The notes below the pieces were generated by a model. The model was not told where the DNA came from, searched no databases, and worked only from the letters and a program-made list of their open reading frames with translations. Source: Bog-159 sp050008575 (GTDB lineage Bacteria; Acidobacteriota; Terriglobia; Bryobacterales; Bryobacteraceae). From it: DNA of 64,000 bases. The DNA lies in contig JBEKMJ010000045.1 of NCBI GenBank assembly GCA_050008575.1, forward strand, positions 1-64,000. Reading direction: 5' to 3'. Made by a program: the position numbers and the translations under genes. Shown here piece after piece: positions 32,237 through 41,319 of the stretch. Every line of letters starts with the position of its first letter. Position 1 is the stretch's first letter.

Positions 32237-34875
32237 GGAGGCTGCGTGCATCGTTGGTCCGGCTGGCCGGCTTAGGACCGGCCACCCGGCGGGAACGCGA
32301 GTTGGCGGATGAGATTGAATCCCATCTGCAACTGCACATCGACGACAATATTCGCGCCGGCATGCGTCCGGAGCAGGCGCGCCGCGACGCGCTTCTCAAA
32401 TTGGGCGGCGTGGAACCCACCAAGGAAGCTTACCGCGACCGCCGTTCCGTGCCGCTTCTCGAAAACCTGTGGCGGGACACGCGCTACGCAATTCGGCAGT
32501 TGCGCAAGAACCCCGGCTTCACCGGCACCGCCGTGCTGGTGCTGGGCCTGGGCATTTGCGCCAGCGCGGCCATCTTCGCGTTTGTGGACGCCACCTTAAT
32601 CAAGCCCCTGCCGTATCGCGATCCCGCGCGGCTGGTGGGTCTTTTCGAGACGGTCCAATTCTGCCCGCGCTGCCCTCTTTCGTATCCCGACTACCTCGAC
32701 TGGAAACGGCTGAACAAAGTCTTCACCGCCGTGGATGCATTCGAAGGCACCGGCTTCACCTTACGCAGCGGCGCGGGATCGGAAATGGCAGGCGGCGCGC
32801 GCGTGACCGCCGCCTTCTTCCGCACGCTCGGCGTGGCGCCGGCGCTGGGCCGCGATTTCCGCGCCGGCGAAGATACGCCGGAAGCGCCGCCCACCGTCGT
32901 GCTGAGCTACGCCGCGTGGCAGAAGCGATTCGCCGGAAACGCGCACGTGCTGGGCCAGACGGTGACCCTCAACGGGGACGTCCACACGATCGTCGGTGTG
33001 CTGCCCGCGGGCTTCCACTTTGCCGCGGCCGGAGATCCGGAATTCTGGGCCGCGCTGCGCACTAACGCCAATTCCTGTTACCAGACACGCGGCTGCCATA
33101 GCCTGCACGCCGTGGCGCGCTTACGGGACGGCGTCTCCATCGACGCCGCCGACGCGAATATCAAACTCATCGCCGGCCAATTGGAAAAGCAGTACACCTC
33201 CAATGTTGGCCAGGGCGGATCGGCGATTTCTCTCGTCGAATTGGAAGTGGGGCGCATCCGCCCCATCCTGATCGTGCTGCTGTCGGGCGCCGGACTGCTG
33301 CTTTTAATCGCCTGCGTGAACGTGAGCAGCCTGATGCTGGTGCGCGCGGAAAGCCGCAAGCGGGAGATCGCCGTGCGCAGCGCGCTGGGCGGATCGCGCG
33401 CCCGATTGGTGAGCCAGTTCGTGACCGAAGCGGTTGTGGTGGTAGCCTCGGCGACGGTGCTCGGCGTGACATCCGCACACTGGCTGATCGGGATCCTGAT
33501 CGGTCTCATCGGCGCGGACCAATTGGCCGGCATGCCCTTTCTCCAAGGCCTCGGGTTGAATTTCCACGTGTTGGTTTTTGCCGCCGCGGTTGCCCTAGCC
33601 GCGGCAGTGCTTTTCTCCTTCGCGCCCGCTTCGCGATCGTTCTCACCGGACCTGCGTGAGGGACTTGCGGAAGGCGGCCGCGGTTCCGCGGGCACCACGT
33701 GGCGCAGGCTGGGCGCCAATCTGGTGGTGGCCGAGCTGGCCATCGCCGTTGTACTGCTGGTTGGCGCGGGACTGCTCGGCAAGAGCTTCTACCGCCTCCT
33801 GCACGTGGATATGGGAATGCGGCCGGACCACCTGGCGACGTTGCAGATCGCGGAACCGCAGGCCATCCGGGCCGACAACACGAAGGTTGTAGCCATGGCG
33901 CACGAAGTCACCAACACGGTTGCGCGCCTGCCCGGCGTGGAGTCCGTGGCGATCTCCAGCATGCTGCCGGTGCGCGGCGGCAATACCATGTGGATTCGTG
34001 TGATCGGCCGTCCTTTCCACGGTGAGCACAATGAAGTCGGTTATCGGCAGGTCAGCGCCGGCTATTTCACCACGCTCCGCGCGAAGCTCCTGCGCGGCCG
34101 CTACTTCACCGAGGCCGACGACGCCTCGAAACCGCCAGTCGTTATCATCGACCACGCACTCGCCGAGAAATATTTCCCCGGCGAGAACGCAGTGGGTAAA
34201 CAGATCGCCTATACGCCCGCGTCCGCGAAGCCCATGGAAATTGTAGGCATCGTGGAAGACATCAAGGAAGGCCCGCTGGACGAGACCACTTGGCCCACTC
34301 TGTATGTCGCCTTCACTCAGGATCCGGACGACCATTTTTCCCTAGCGGTGCGAACATCCAAAGGCGAGCAGGCGCTGCTTCCCACGCTCGCCGCCACCAT
34401 TCATCGTATCGATCCGGGCATCGCTACTTACGACCCGCGGACCATGCGCGACCGCATCGATAATACGCCGGCGGCCTACTTGCGGCGCTGCTCCGCATGG
34501 CTGGTGGGCGGTTTCGCCCTGCTGGCCTTGCTGCTCGGGGCGGCCGGTCTCTACGGGGTGATCGCGTACTCGGTCAGCCGGAGAACGCGCGAGATCGGCG
34601 TGCGCATGGCGCTCGGCGCGCAGCCGGCCACGGTGTATCGGCTCATTCTGAGAGAGGCGGGCTGGTTGATCGCCGCCGGACTCGCCATCGGCCTGGTAGC
34701 CTCGGTGGCCGCGGCAACGCTCCTGCGCGGCCTGCTCTTCGGCGTGCGCTCGGCGGACCCGGAAACTCTGGCGGCTGTGGCTGCCGGGCTGGGCGCCGCG
34801 GCGCTCCTGGCCAGCTATATTCCAGCACGGCGCGCGGCGTCGATCGATCCGGTAGACGCGTTGCGCGCCGAGTAG
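32233..34875 (+). CDS. ADOP-type (acidobacterial duplicated orphan permease) MacB/FtsX-like protein
   Basis: An 880-residue membrane protein. It has the helical N-terminal block RRERELADEIESHLQLHIDD and then the ADOP hallmark DTRYAIRQLRKNPGFTGTAV before the first membrane helix. Two FtsX-type halves, each with a MacB-like periplasmic domain, follow; cytoplasmic loops contain RKREIAVRSALGGSRARLVS and RTREIGVRMALGAQPATVYR. No ATPase domain is present. ADOPs are numerous in Acidobacteria and thought to act with ATPases encoded elsewhere or as mechanotransducing units. It ends SIDPVDALRAE. A relic of a second copy lies 200 bases downstream. Confidence 0.88.
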   Translation: MRRLRASLVRLAGLGPATRRERELADEIESHLQLHIDDNIRAGMRPEQARRDALLKLGGVEPTKEAYRDRRSVPLLENLWRDTRYAIRQLRKNPGFTGTAVLVLGLGICASAAIFAFVDATLIKPLPYRDPARLVGLFETVQFCPRCPLSYPDYLDWKRLNKVFTAVDAFEGTGFTLRSGAGSEMAGGARVTAAFFRTLGVAPALGRDFRAGEDTPEAPPTVVLSYAAWQKRFAGNAHVLGQTVTLNGDVHTIVGVLPAGFHFAAAGDPEFWAALRTNANSCYQTRGCHSLHAVARLRDGVSIDAADANIKLIAGQLEKQYTSNVGQGGSAISLVELEVGRIRPILIVLLSGAGLLLLIACVNVSSLMLVRAESRKREIAVRSALGGSRARLVSQFVTEAVVVVASATVLGVTSAHWLIGILIGLIGADQLAGMPFLQGLGLNFHVLVFAAAVALAAAVLFSFAPASRSFSPDLREGLAEGGRGSAGTTWRRLGANLVVAELAIAVVLLVGAGLLGKSFYRLLHVDMGMRPDHLATLQIAEPQAIRADNTKVVAMAHEVTNTVARLPGVESVAISSMLPVRGGNTMWIRVIGRPFHGEHNEVGYRQVSAGYFTTLRAKLLRGRYFTEADDASKPPVVIIDHALAEKYFPGENAVGKQIAYTPASAKPMEIVGIVEDIKEGPLDETTWPTLYVAFTQDPDDHFSLAVRTSKGEQALLPTLAATIHRIDPGIATYDPRTMRDRIDNTPAAYLRRCSAWLVGGFALLALLLGAAGLYGVIAYSVSRRTREIGVRMALGAQPATVYRLILREAGWLIAAGLAIGLVASVAAATLLRGLLFGVRSADPETLAAVAAGLGAAALLASYIPARRAASIDPVDALRAE

Positions 34876-34883
34876 CGTGCACC

Positions 34884-35064
34884 GTAGGGCGGGCAATTCT
34901 GCCCGCAGCCGGCTTTCAGCCGGCTCCTCGACCTTCTACATTTTTCCGCGGCGTGGCGCAGGCACTCGTGCCTGCCGCGACCGCACTCTTGCGGTCGCCG
35001 GCGAGCGAAGCTCGCCGCGGAGCGGGTTCTGGAGAACCCGCGCAGGCCTGGAGGCCTGCCCCAC
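34884..35064. repeat. mini-hairpin element R10
   Basis: It opens GTAGGGCGGGCAATTCTGCC, with GCCGGCTTTCAGCCGGC, GGCAGGCACTCGTGCCTGCC-like, GCGACCGCACTCTTGCGGTC, GGCGAGCGAAGCTCGCC, GCGGGTTCTGGAGAACCCGC and closes CAGGCCTGGAGGCCTGCCCC. It shares the first 30 bases and a TTCTACATTTT block with R13. It lies between the ADOP gene and the ADOP relic. Confidence 0.8.
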
Positions 35065-35089
35065 CAAAAAGGCCAAACTCCATGAGGTT

Positions 35090-35189
35090 CTCGAAGGTGC
35101 CGCCGGTGCACGGCGGCAATACCATGTGGATTCATGCGATTCTCAGCGCGGCCTCGATCAATCCGGTTGAGGCACCGCGCGCCGAATAG
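35090..35189 (+). pseudogene. relic of a second ADOP permease gene
   Basis: The frame reads VPPVHGGNTMWIHAI, which matches the intact permease's internal LPVRGGNTMWIRVIG (about 33963-34008), and then SAASINPVEAPRAE ending in TAG at 35187, which matches the intact C-terminus AASIDPVDALRAE. The middle of about 300 codons is missing. It is an internally deleted remnant, probably left by recombination or decay of a duplicated permease gene. Confidence 0.7.
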
Positions 35190-35203
35190 CGGCCCATTGT
35201 AGA

Positions 35204-36700
35204 ATGGGAGCCGTGCGAATCGCTAACACTTGCTTTGGCTTGGTGCTGTGTGCGGCCGTCGCGGCGGCGCTGCCGGCGCAAACCTTCACCACGCTGCAGA
35301 GCTTCGATAACACGGACGGCGCCAGCCCTTACGCGACTCTGGTCCAGGCTGCCAATGGGACCTTCTACGGGACAACCCAGTGGGGCGGAGTAGACGGCAT
35401 CGGGACAGTCTTTGGAATCACGCCGGGTGGATCGCTAACGGCGCTCGATTCCTTAGTCTGCTATTACCTGTGCGGGGCCGGCATCGGAGCGGCGGCGCTG
35501 GTCCAAGCCACCAATGGCGATTTCTACGGGACAACGCAGTGGGGCGGGACTGGCAGCCGCTGCTTGTACGGCTGTGGCACAATCTTCAAAATCACCCCGG
35601 GCGGCACTCTGACCACGCTGCATAGCTTCAATGTCGGCGATGGCAATGGTCCCATCGGAGGGCTGGTCCAGGGCACCGATGGGGACCTCTACGGCACCAC
35701 CTCGTCCGGCGGAGCCTACGGACTTGGGACGGTCTTCAAAATCAGCCCGACGGGCACGCTGACGACGCTATACAGCTTCTGCTCCCAAAGCGGGTGCATC
35801 GACGGCGCCGCGCCCATTGCGGGGCTCATCCAGGCCAGCGATGGGGACTTCTACGGGACCAACGGGGCTGACGGGGCGCACGGCTCCGGCACGATCTTTA
35901 AGATCACCGCGCGGGGCAAGCTAACTACCCTGTACAGCTTCTGCGCCCAAGCTGAATGCGCGGACGGCTCTTACCCCGCGTCGCGCCTGGTACAAGCCGC
36001 CGATGGAGACTTCTACGGGACAACCTTGCAAGGCGGGACCAATCCCGGTGGTGCGCCATTCGGGGGCGGAACGGCCTTTAAGATCACACCGGGTGGCGCG
36101 TTTACGACGCTCTACAGCTTTTGCTCCCGAAAGGGGTGCGCGGACGGCCAATACCCCTCCGGGATTTCCCAAGCCACCGATGGGAACTTCTACGGAACAA
36201 CTGCCGGGACAACCTACAAGACGACCTACGGGGGCGATGCCAACGAATATGGAACGATCTTCAAACTCTCGCCGGGCGGCACGCTGACGACACTATACAA
36301 CTTCTGCGCCCAGGCCGCATGCACGGATGGCCAATTACCTGGGGCGGGGCTGGTCCAGTCCACCAGCGGAGATTTCTACGGGACAACGGCCGGGGGCGGG
36401 ACCAATACCACCTGCGGTACGCAAGGCTGTGGCACGGTGTTCAGGCTGTCCGTGGGGCTGGGGCCGTTTGTGGAGACACAGCCTACCTCCGGCAAGGCGG
36501 GAATGCCCATTAAGATTCTGGGAACCGATCTGACCGGCGTGAGCGGCGTCAGCTTTAATGGCACACCCGCCGCATTCACCGTTTTGTCGCCCTCGCTGGT
36601 GAAGGCCACCGTACCCTCCGGCGCGACCAGCGGAACGGTCCAGGTGGTAACTTCACACCGCACGCTTTCGAGCAACACCGCCTTCCGCGTGGCGCCCTAG
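35204..36700 (+). CDS. secreted GloVer-repeat protein with C-terminal IPT/TIG domain
   Basis: A 498-residue protein with a signal peptide (CFGLVLCAAVAAALPAQ). About seven repeats of 45-55 residues follow, each with (G/N)FYGTT..GG..G.GT.FKI.P.G.LTTLYSF, e.g. QATNGDFYGTTQWGGTG and ITPGGTLTTLHSF. Paired Cys in FCSQSGC, FCAQAEC and FCSRKGC probably form disulfides. The last 80 residues are an IPT/TIG domain (AGMPIKILGTDLTGVSGVSF). Predicted extracellular propeller; ligand unknown. The ATG at 35204 is possible, but GTG 35213 with GGGAG upstream is an equally good start. Confidence 0.82.
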   Translation: MGAVRIANTCFGLVLCAAVAAALPAQTFTTLQSFDNTDGASPYATLVQAANGTFYGTTQWGGVDGIGTVFGITPGGSLTALDSLVCYYLCGAGIGAAALVQATNGDFYGTTQWGGTGSRCLYGCGTIFKITPGGTLTTLHSFNVGDGNGPIGGLVQGTDGDLYGTTSSGGAYGLGTVFKISPTGTLTTLYSFCSQSGCIDGAAPIAGLIQASDGDFYGTNGADGAHGSGTIFKITARGKLTTLYSFCAQAECADGSYPASRLVQAADGDFYGTTLQGGTNPGGAPFGGGTAFKITPGGAFTTLYSFCSRKGCADGQYPSGISQATDGNFYGTTAGTTYKTTYGGDANEYGTIFKLSPGGTLTTLYNFCAQAACTDGQLPGAGLVQSTSGDFYGTTAGGGTNTTCGTQGCGTVFRLSVGLGPFVETQPTSGKAGMPIKILGTDLTGVSGVSFNGTPAAFTVLSPSLVKATVPSGATSGTVQVVTSHRTLSSNTAFRVAP

Positions 36701-36908
36701 TAGAGAATGTGGAACCCTGGTACGAAGAAATGGCGCGGCTGGACTTTAGCGTGAATTGCGCTCTCGCTTGTTTTGTTGTGCACCGCGAGTCGGTCGTGGG
36801 GGTTTGCGCTACTTTTTCTCGTGGGTTTCCTGGCCTTTTGGCGATTGGAAAATCGTTAAGGACGAGATCTACAAACAGATCGGCCACCCGGCCTGGCGCG
36901 CCAACTCA

Positions 36909-36933
36909 ACATAAGTCAAACTTATGTTACAAT
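36909..36933 (+). promoter_or_regulatory. palindromic LysR-type operator and -10 region
   Basis: ACATAAGTCAAACTTATGT (36909-36927) is a perfect inverted repeat with 8-base arms and a 3-base centre; it contains a TAAGTCAAACTTA core that fits the LysR T-N11-A rule. TACAAT (36928-36933) follows at once and could be the -10. The start codon of the LysR gene is nine bases further, which implies auto-regulation and a very short leader. Confidence 0.6.
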
Positions 36934-36941
36934 AACGTTGT

Positions 36942-37838
36942 TTGCATCTTTTCGAAGCCAAGCTGTTCAAAGAAATCGCCCAGAGCAAGAGCATCAGTAA
37001 GGCTGCCGTGCACAACGGCATCAGCCAATCCGCGGCCACCCAGCATGTCCAGGAGCTGGAACGCCGACTTGGCCTGCGCTTAGTGGATCGCAGCACGCGG
37101 CCGCTGGCGCTTACCGATGCCGGCAAGCTCTACGCGGATTTCTGCCGTGAAGTCCTGCGCAGGGAGGAGCAATTCCTGGTGGCGCTCGAACGCTTCAAAG
37201 GTCAAGCCGAAGGGGCTGTCCGGGTGGCTTCCATCTACTCCATCGGCCTCTCGGAGATGACGCATCTGCGCCAGGAGTTCGAGCGGCGCCATCCGCAAGC
37301 GCAGTTGCACGTCGACTATCTGCGCCCCGATAAGATCTACGAAGCCGTCTTAGGCGATCACGCGGACCTGGGACTGGTAAGCTATCCCGTGGCCAAGCGT
37401 GAACTGGCTGTGGTTCCGTGGCGCAAGGAGCGTATGGCCGTGGCTTTGGCGCCCTCGCATCCGCTGGCCGCCAAAACGATCCTGCAGCCCGCCGATCTCA
37501 CGGGCCAGGACTTCATCGGTTTCGACGAGGACTTGCTGATCCGGCGCGAACTGGATCGCTTCTTCCGCGACCAGGGCGTGGAAGTAAACCGGGTGATGCA
37601 GTTCGACAACATACAAACCATCAAGGAAGCCGTGGCGTTAGGTACCGGAATCAGCATCCTGCCGGAGCGCACCATGCAGACCGAAATCGAGCAGGGCCGT
37701 CTGGTTTCCGTGCCCCTGCATGCGCCGGCGTTGTTGCGCCCCCTGGGCATCGTGCACCGCAAGCGCAAGAAGTTTAATCTGGCGGCGCAGGCTTTTCTGA
37801 ACCTGTTGCGCGAACAGCCGTTGGCGCACGCTTCATGA
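36942..37838 (+). CDS. LysR-family transcriptional regulator
   Basis: A 298-residue regulator. The winged helix is LFEAKLFKEIAQSKSISKAA, QSAATQHVQELERRLGLRLV and RSTRPLALTDAGKLYADFCR; the effector-binding domain follows from VRVASIYSIGLSEMTHLRQE. The start is TTG at 36942, because an in-frame TAA lies at 36933 and the DNA-binding helix begins immediately. The operator described just upstream suggests autoregulation. It overlaps the thioredoxin-like gene by ATGA, so the two are co-translated and that gene is a likely target. The inducer is unknown. Confidence 0.85.
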   Translation: MHLFEAKLFKEIAQSKSISKAAVHNGISQSAATQHVQELERRLGLRLVDRSTRPLALTDAGKLYADFCREVLRREEQFLVALERFKGQAEGAVRVASIYSIGLSEMTHLRQEFERRHPQAQLHVDYLRPDKIYEAVLGDHADLGLVSYPVAKRELAVVPWRKERMAVALAPSHPLAAKTILQPADLTGQDFIGFDEDLLIRRELDRFFRDQGVEVNRVMQFDNIQTIKEAVALGTGISILPERTMQTEIEQGRLVSVPLHAPALLRPLGIVHRKRKKFNLAAQAFLNLLREQPLAHAS

Positions 37839-38779
37839 ACGGGACTCGCGAATTCGGACTGGCAGTGGTGTTGGGCTGTATCGCACTGGCGGCCGGCGCC
37901 GACATTGTAGCCGACGTGCGCGCCGCATCCGATGCGCGAAATTTCGCACTGGCGGACCGCGAGATTCAGAGCTACCGCGCGAAGGCGGGCGTGACGCCCG
38001 ACATGCTCGAAGCGCTTTCGTGGCTGGCGCGCGGCGCCCTGGATAATAAGCAATACGATCACGCGGACAAATACGCGATCGAAACGCGGCAGCTTTCCCT
38101 CGAACTACTCAATCGAACGGGTAAAGGCGACGCTCCTATAGTTACCGCGCTGGGCGCCGCCATCGAAGTGCATGCGCAGGTACTGGCGGCCCGCGGCCAG
38201 CGCGCCGATGCCGTCTCCTACCTCCAAACCGAAATGGCCACGTGGAGCGTATCGGCCCTGGCGCCCCGCATTCAAAAGAACATCAATCTACTGACCCTGG
38301 AGGGCAAAACCGCGCCCGCCCTCGACGTCAGCCATTGGTTGGGAGGGGAGCCCTTATCGCTGGCGGCGCTGAAAGGCCACGCCGTACTGCTTTTCTTCTG
38401 GGCCCACTGGTGTGGCGATTGCAAAGCGGAAGTGCCCATCCTGGCGCGGCTGATGGAAACCTATGGCCCGAAAGGCCTGGTGCTGGTGGGTCCCACGCAG
38501 CTCTATGGTTACACCGCCGCCGGCGACGCCACGCCCGAAACGGAAACTCGCTATGCCGAGCAAGTTCGACGGCGGTTTTACGCGCCGCTCGGAAGCATGA
38601 CGGCCCCCCTCGGCACGGAAAACTTCCAAAGATATGGCTGCAGCACCACGCCGACCCTGGTGCTGTTGGATAGCGCGGGGATCGTCCGCCTCTATCACCC
38701 TGGCGCCATGAGCTATGACGCGCTGGCCGGTCAGGTCAAGCGCTTCTTAGCTTCAGGCGTACACGGCCCCCATTCTTAG
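37835..38779 (+). CDS. secreted TlpA/thioredoxin-like protein
   Basis: A 314-residue protein. The N-terminus (LAVVLGCIALAAGADIVADV) is a likely signal peptide. Residues 25-140 are helical and TPR-like (ALADREIQSYRAKAGVTPDM). The C-terminal thioredoxin fold starts near GKTAPALDVSHWLGGEPLSL and has the redox pair in AHWCGDCKAEVPILARL (CGDC), with a cis-Pro in CSTTPTLVLLDSAG. CxxC composition GD suggests a reductase role for envelope disulfides. It is translationally coupled to the LysR gene. Confidence 0.82.
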   Translation: MNGTREFGLAVVLGCIALAAGADIVADVRAASDARNFALADREIQSYRAKAGVTPDMLEALSWLARGALDNKQYDHADKYAIETRQLSLELLNRTGKGDAPIVTALGAAIEVHAQVLAARGQRADAVSYLQTEMATWSVSALAPRIQKNINLLTLEGKTAPALDVSHWLGGEPLSLAALKGHAVLLFFWAHWCGDCKAEVPILARLMETYGPKGLVLVGPTQLYGYTAAGDATPETETRYAEQVRRRFYAPLGSMTAPLGTENFQRYGCSTTPTLVLLDSAGIVRLYHPGAMSYDALAGQVKRFLASGVHGPHS

Positions 38780-38918
38780 CTTGGCACGCGGCGTAGCTTT
38801 CCAGACACCGGATGAGACTATCCACGGCCGATCGCCGGGAATAAAGTTCGGCTAGTTGCTTGTGAACGGACTTGCCGTCGCGGAGAGAAATGTTGTCGGC
38901 ACCCAGGTTCGTAACCAT
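38736..38918 (-). CDS. possible small protein (60 residues)
   Basis: Starting at ATG 38918 the frame reads MVTNLGADNISLRDGKSVHK then QLAELYSRRSAVDSLIRCLE, an even residue mix with helix-like C-terminus. It overlaps the 3' end of the thioredoxin-like gene on the other strand by 44 bases. Ribosome site weak. A TTGTCC...TAGAGA pair with 17-base spacing lies just upstream on the minus strand. The other possibility is a non-coding gap. Confidence 0.35.
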   Translation of the reverse strand: MVTNLGADNISLRDGKSVHKQLAELYSRRSAVDSLIRCLESYAACQAKNGGRVRLKLRSA

Positions 38919-38970
38919 ATACAGTCCATCTCTATCAGAAGTACAGTTGTTGGACAATACCCTGAATCGA

Positions 38971-38988
38971 GGTATGGATGACCATACC
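38971..38988. promoter_or_regulatory. perfect 7-bp inverted repeat
   Basis: GGTATGGATGACCATACC: 7-base arms, 4-base loop, between two gene ends. No T-run follows on either strand, so an intrinsic terminator is doubtful; it may be an operator upstream of the possible small gene. Confidence 0.35.
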
Positions 38989-39004
38989 CGCATTTGGGGG
39001 TACT

Positions 39005-40309
39005 CTATTTTTGCAGAATCGCGGCGATCCGGTCGGCGTCGTTGGGCACCACTGTAGGTTGATTGCCAAAGCGTGGGTGGATGGCGGTCCCGCCGGGAGT
39101 TTCCAGTTTCCCCGTGTGATAGCGATAGATGTAATCCGGATCCTTCAACAGGTTGCCGGTCAGCACCGCCACCACGTCCGCGTTGGCGTGCATGACACCG
39201 GCAGCCGTCAACTTGCGAATGCCCGCCAGCGTGGCCGCCGAAGCCGGCTCGCAGCCGACGCCGCACCGGCCGATCACCGCTTTGGCGTCCGCGATTTCCT
39301 GTTCGCTTACTTTCTCCACCACGCCGCCGGAACAAGCCACCTCTCGCAGCGCCTTGGGCCACGACACCGGATCGCCGATCTTGATGGCCGTCGCCAGCGT
39401 ATCCGGGTGGCTCACCGCGTGGAAGCCGTGCGCGGGCGCGCGCATCAACTCGTAGAACGGCGCCGCGCCTTCGGCCTGAATCACGGCCAGCCGCGGCGTC
39501 CGGGCGATGAAGCCCAGCGTGTGCAGTTCCCGCAGCGCTTTACCGAACGCGGCGGTGTTGCCCAGATTGCCGCCAGGCAGCACGATCCAATCGGGCGGAT
39601 GCCAGTCGCGCTGGTCGAGCATTTCGACGATTATCGTCTTCTGCCCTTCGATGCGAAACGGATTGATCGAATTCAGCAAGTAGATGCCGAGGCGTTCGGC
39701 CAGCGTGCGCACCAGGGCCAGAATCTGGTCGAAGTTGGCCTCCACTTGCAAGGTCTTCGCGCCGTATTCGAGCGCCTGTGCCAGCTTCCCGTATGAGATA
39801 TTACCGTGCGGTATGAAGACAATCGGATCCAGGCCGGCGGCGCTGGCGTAGGCGGCCATGGAGGCGGAAGTGTTGCCCGTGGAAACGCAAGCCACGCGCC
39901 GCATTCCCAGCCGCAGCGCCTGCGCCACGCCGCAAGTCATACCGTTATCTTTGAAGGAACCGGTGGGATTGAATCCTTGGTGCTTGAACGTAAGTGCGTC
40001 CAAGCCGCCATACCGAGCGGCGGGTGGCGCGGGCAGCAGCGGCGTGTGACCCTCGCGCAGCGTGACCACTCGATCGTACGATTCCAGGAACGGAATGATC
40101 TCGCGATAGCGCCAGACACCGCTCTGGTCCAGCGGCGCATTTGACGTGCGCCGCTCGCGCCAGATCCGCTTTAGCTCGGCCGGCGCCGCCGCTAGAGGCG
40201 GATACCACACTTCCAGCAGCCCGCCGCAATGCGGGCAATTGTAGATGACTTCGGCGATCGGGAAGCGCGCACGGCAGCGCTCCTCGAAGCAGATCAGTTC
40301 AGCGGGCAT
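39005..40309 (-). CDS. thrC: threonine synthase
   Basis: A 434-residue PLP enzyme that converts O-phosphohomoserine to threonine. The PLP lysine lies in NPTGSFKDNGMTCGVAQAL; the phosphate-binding loop is VSTGNTSASMAAYASAAGLD and the later glycine-rich LPGGNLGNTAAFGKAL. The N-terminus carries a small zinc ribbon (CFEERC...CPHCGG), usual in this family's longer members. Length and motifs are standard. No thrA or thrB gene is next to it; the downstream side is the small gene or gap at 38736-39004. Confidence 0.9.
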   Translation of the reverse strand: MPAELICFEERCRARFPIAEVIYNCPHCGGLLEVWYPPLAAAPAELKRIWRERRTSNAPLDQSGVWRYREIIPFLESYDRVVTLREGHTPLLPAPPAARYGGLDALTFKHQGFNPTGSFKDNGMTCGVAQALRLGMRRVACVSTGNTSASMAAYASAAGLDPIVFIPHGNISYGKLAQALEYGAKTLQVEANFDQILALVRTLAERLGIYLLNSINPFRIEGQKTIIVEMLDQRDWHPPDWIVLPGGNLGNTAAFGKALRELHTLGFIARTPRLAVIQAEGAAPFYELMRAPAHGFHAVSHPDTLATAIKIGDPVSWPKALREVACSGGVVEKVSEQEIADAKAVIGRCGVGCEPASAATLAGIRKLTAAGVMHANADVVAVLTGNLLKDPDYIYRYHTGKLETPGGTAIHPRFGNQPTVVPNDADRIAAILQK

Positions 40310-40368
40310 GGAACTTCAATTATAGCGGTGGAACGCGGTGCGGCTCGCCGCCGGATATACTAACCAGC

Positions 40369-41319
40369 ATGCTGGCCGTACACCTGGAAAACGGACGCGT
40401 CGAAACGCGGGACCAGCCGCGGCCTCACCGTCCCGAGGGTTTTGCCCTGATCCGCCTGCTCTGCGGCGGCATCTGCAATACCGACCTGGAACTCCAGCGC
40501 GGCTACTACGGCTTCGCCGGCACGCCCGGCCATGAATTCGTCGGCGAGGTGGTGGAGGCGGATTCGCGCGCGTGGATCGGCCGCCGGGTCGTTGGCGAGA
40601 TCAACCTGGCTTGTGGCGCGTGCGGCTGGTGCCGGCGCGGCCTCGGCCGGCATTGTCCGGGGCGCACCGTGCTCGGCATCGTCAAGCATCCCGGCGCGTT
40701 TCGCGAGTACCTGACTCTGCCCGAGCGCAACTTGCACTCCCTGCCGGATGCGCTCCCCACCGAGCGCGCCGTTTTCGTGGAACCCCTGGCGGCCGCCTGC
40801 GAAATTCTGGATCAAGTGGCTTTCCCTTGCGGCGCTGAGATCGCCGTCCTGGGCGATGGCAAGCTCGGATTGCTCATCGCCCTGGTGTTGAATGCGTACG
40901 GCTACCGCGTCCACCAGTTCGGCAGGCACGGTGAAAAGCTGCAAATCGCGAGCCGCGCCGGCGTTGCCACCGAAGTGGCCGGCGGCGCGCTCCCGGAGAT
41001 GGCCTACGACTGGGTAGTAGACGCCACCGGTTCCCCCGAAGGCCTGCGCCAGGCCGTGCGCATGACGCGCCCGCGCGGCACCGTGATCCTGAAATCGACT
41101 ATGCACGGCTTGGTGGGTGTGGACACCGCCCCTGTGATCGTCAACGAGATCACGCTGGTGGGCTCTCGCTGCGGCCGCTTCGAACCTGCGCTCGATCTGC
41201 TCGCCCGCAATCTGATTCCCGTCGATGACATGATCTCGGAGCAATTGCCGCTGGCCGATGCCTCGCGCGCATTCGAGCGCGCCGCGCAGAAAGGCGCCCT
41301 GAAGGTGCTGCTGCGGTGA
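40369..41319 (+). CDS. zinc-dependent medium-chain dehydrogenase (threonine/sorbitol dehydrogenase-like)
   Basis: A 316-residue cytoplasmic enzyme. Catalytic zinc ligands: LCGGICNTDLE, GHEFVGEVVE; structural zinc: CGACGWCRRGLGRHC, all four cysteines present. The Rossmann part is AVLGDGKLGLLIALVLNAYG. Oxidises an alcohol or sugar-alcohol/amino-alcohol with NAD(P). Substrate unknown; proximity to threonine synthase (divergent) fits, but does not prove, threonine dehydrogenase. It overlaps the next gene (GTGA), so they share an operon. Confidence 0.85.
   Translation: MLAVHLENGRVETRDQPRPHRPEGFALIRLLCGGICNTDLELQRGYYGFAGTPGHEFVGEVVEADSRAWIGRRVVGEINLACGACGWCRRGLGRHCPGRTVLGIVKHPGAFREYLTLPERNLHSLPDALPTERAVFVEPLAAACEILDQVAFPCGAEIAVLGDGKLGLLIALVLNAYGYRVHQFGRHGEKLQIASRAGVATEVAGGALPEMAYDWVVDATGSPEGLRQAVRMTRPRGTVILKSTMHGLVGVDTAPVIVNEITLVGSRCGRFEPALDLLARNLIPVDDMISEQLPLADASRAFERAAQKGALKVLLR

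Noticed and set aside
36801..36914. Short frame ending WKIVKDEIYKQIGHPAWRANST as a gene remnant
   Set aside because: Looks coding, but only about 35 codons with no start, no ribosome site and no recognisable family; left as possible relic.
38971..38988. Intrinsic terminator between the thioredoxin-like gene and thrC
   Set aside because: Hairpin is clean but no U-run follows on either strand.
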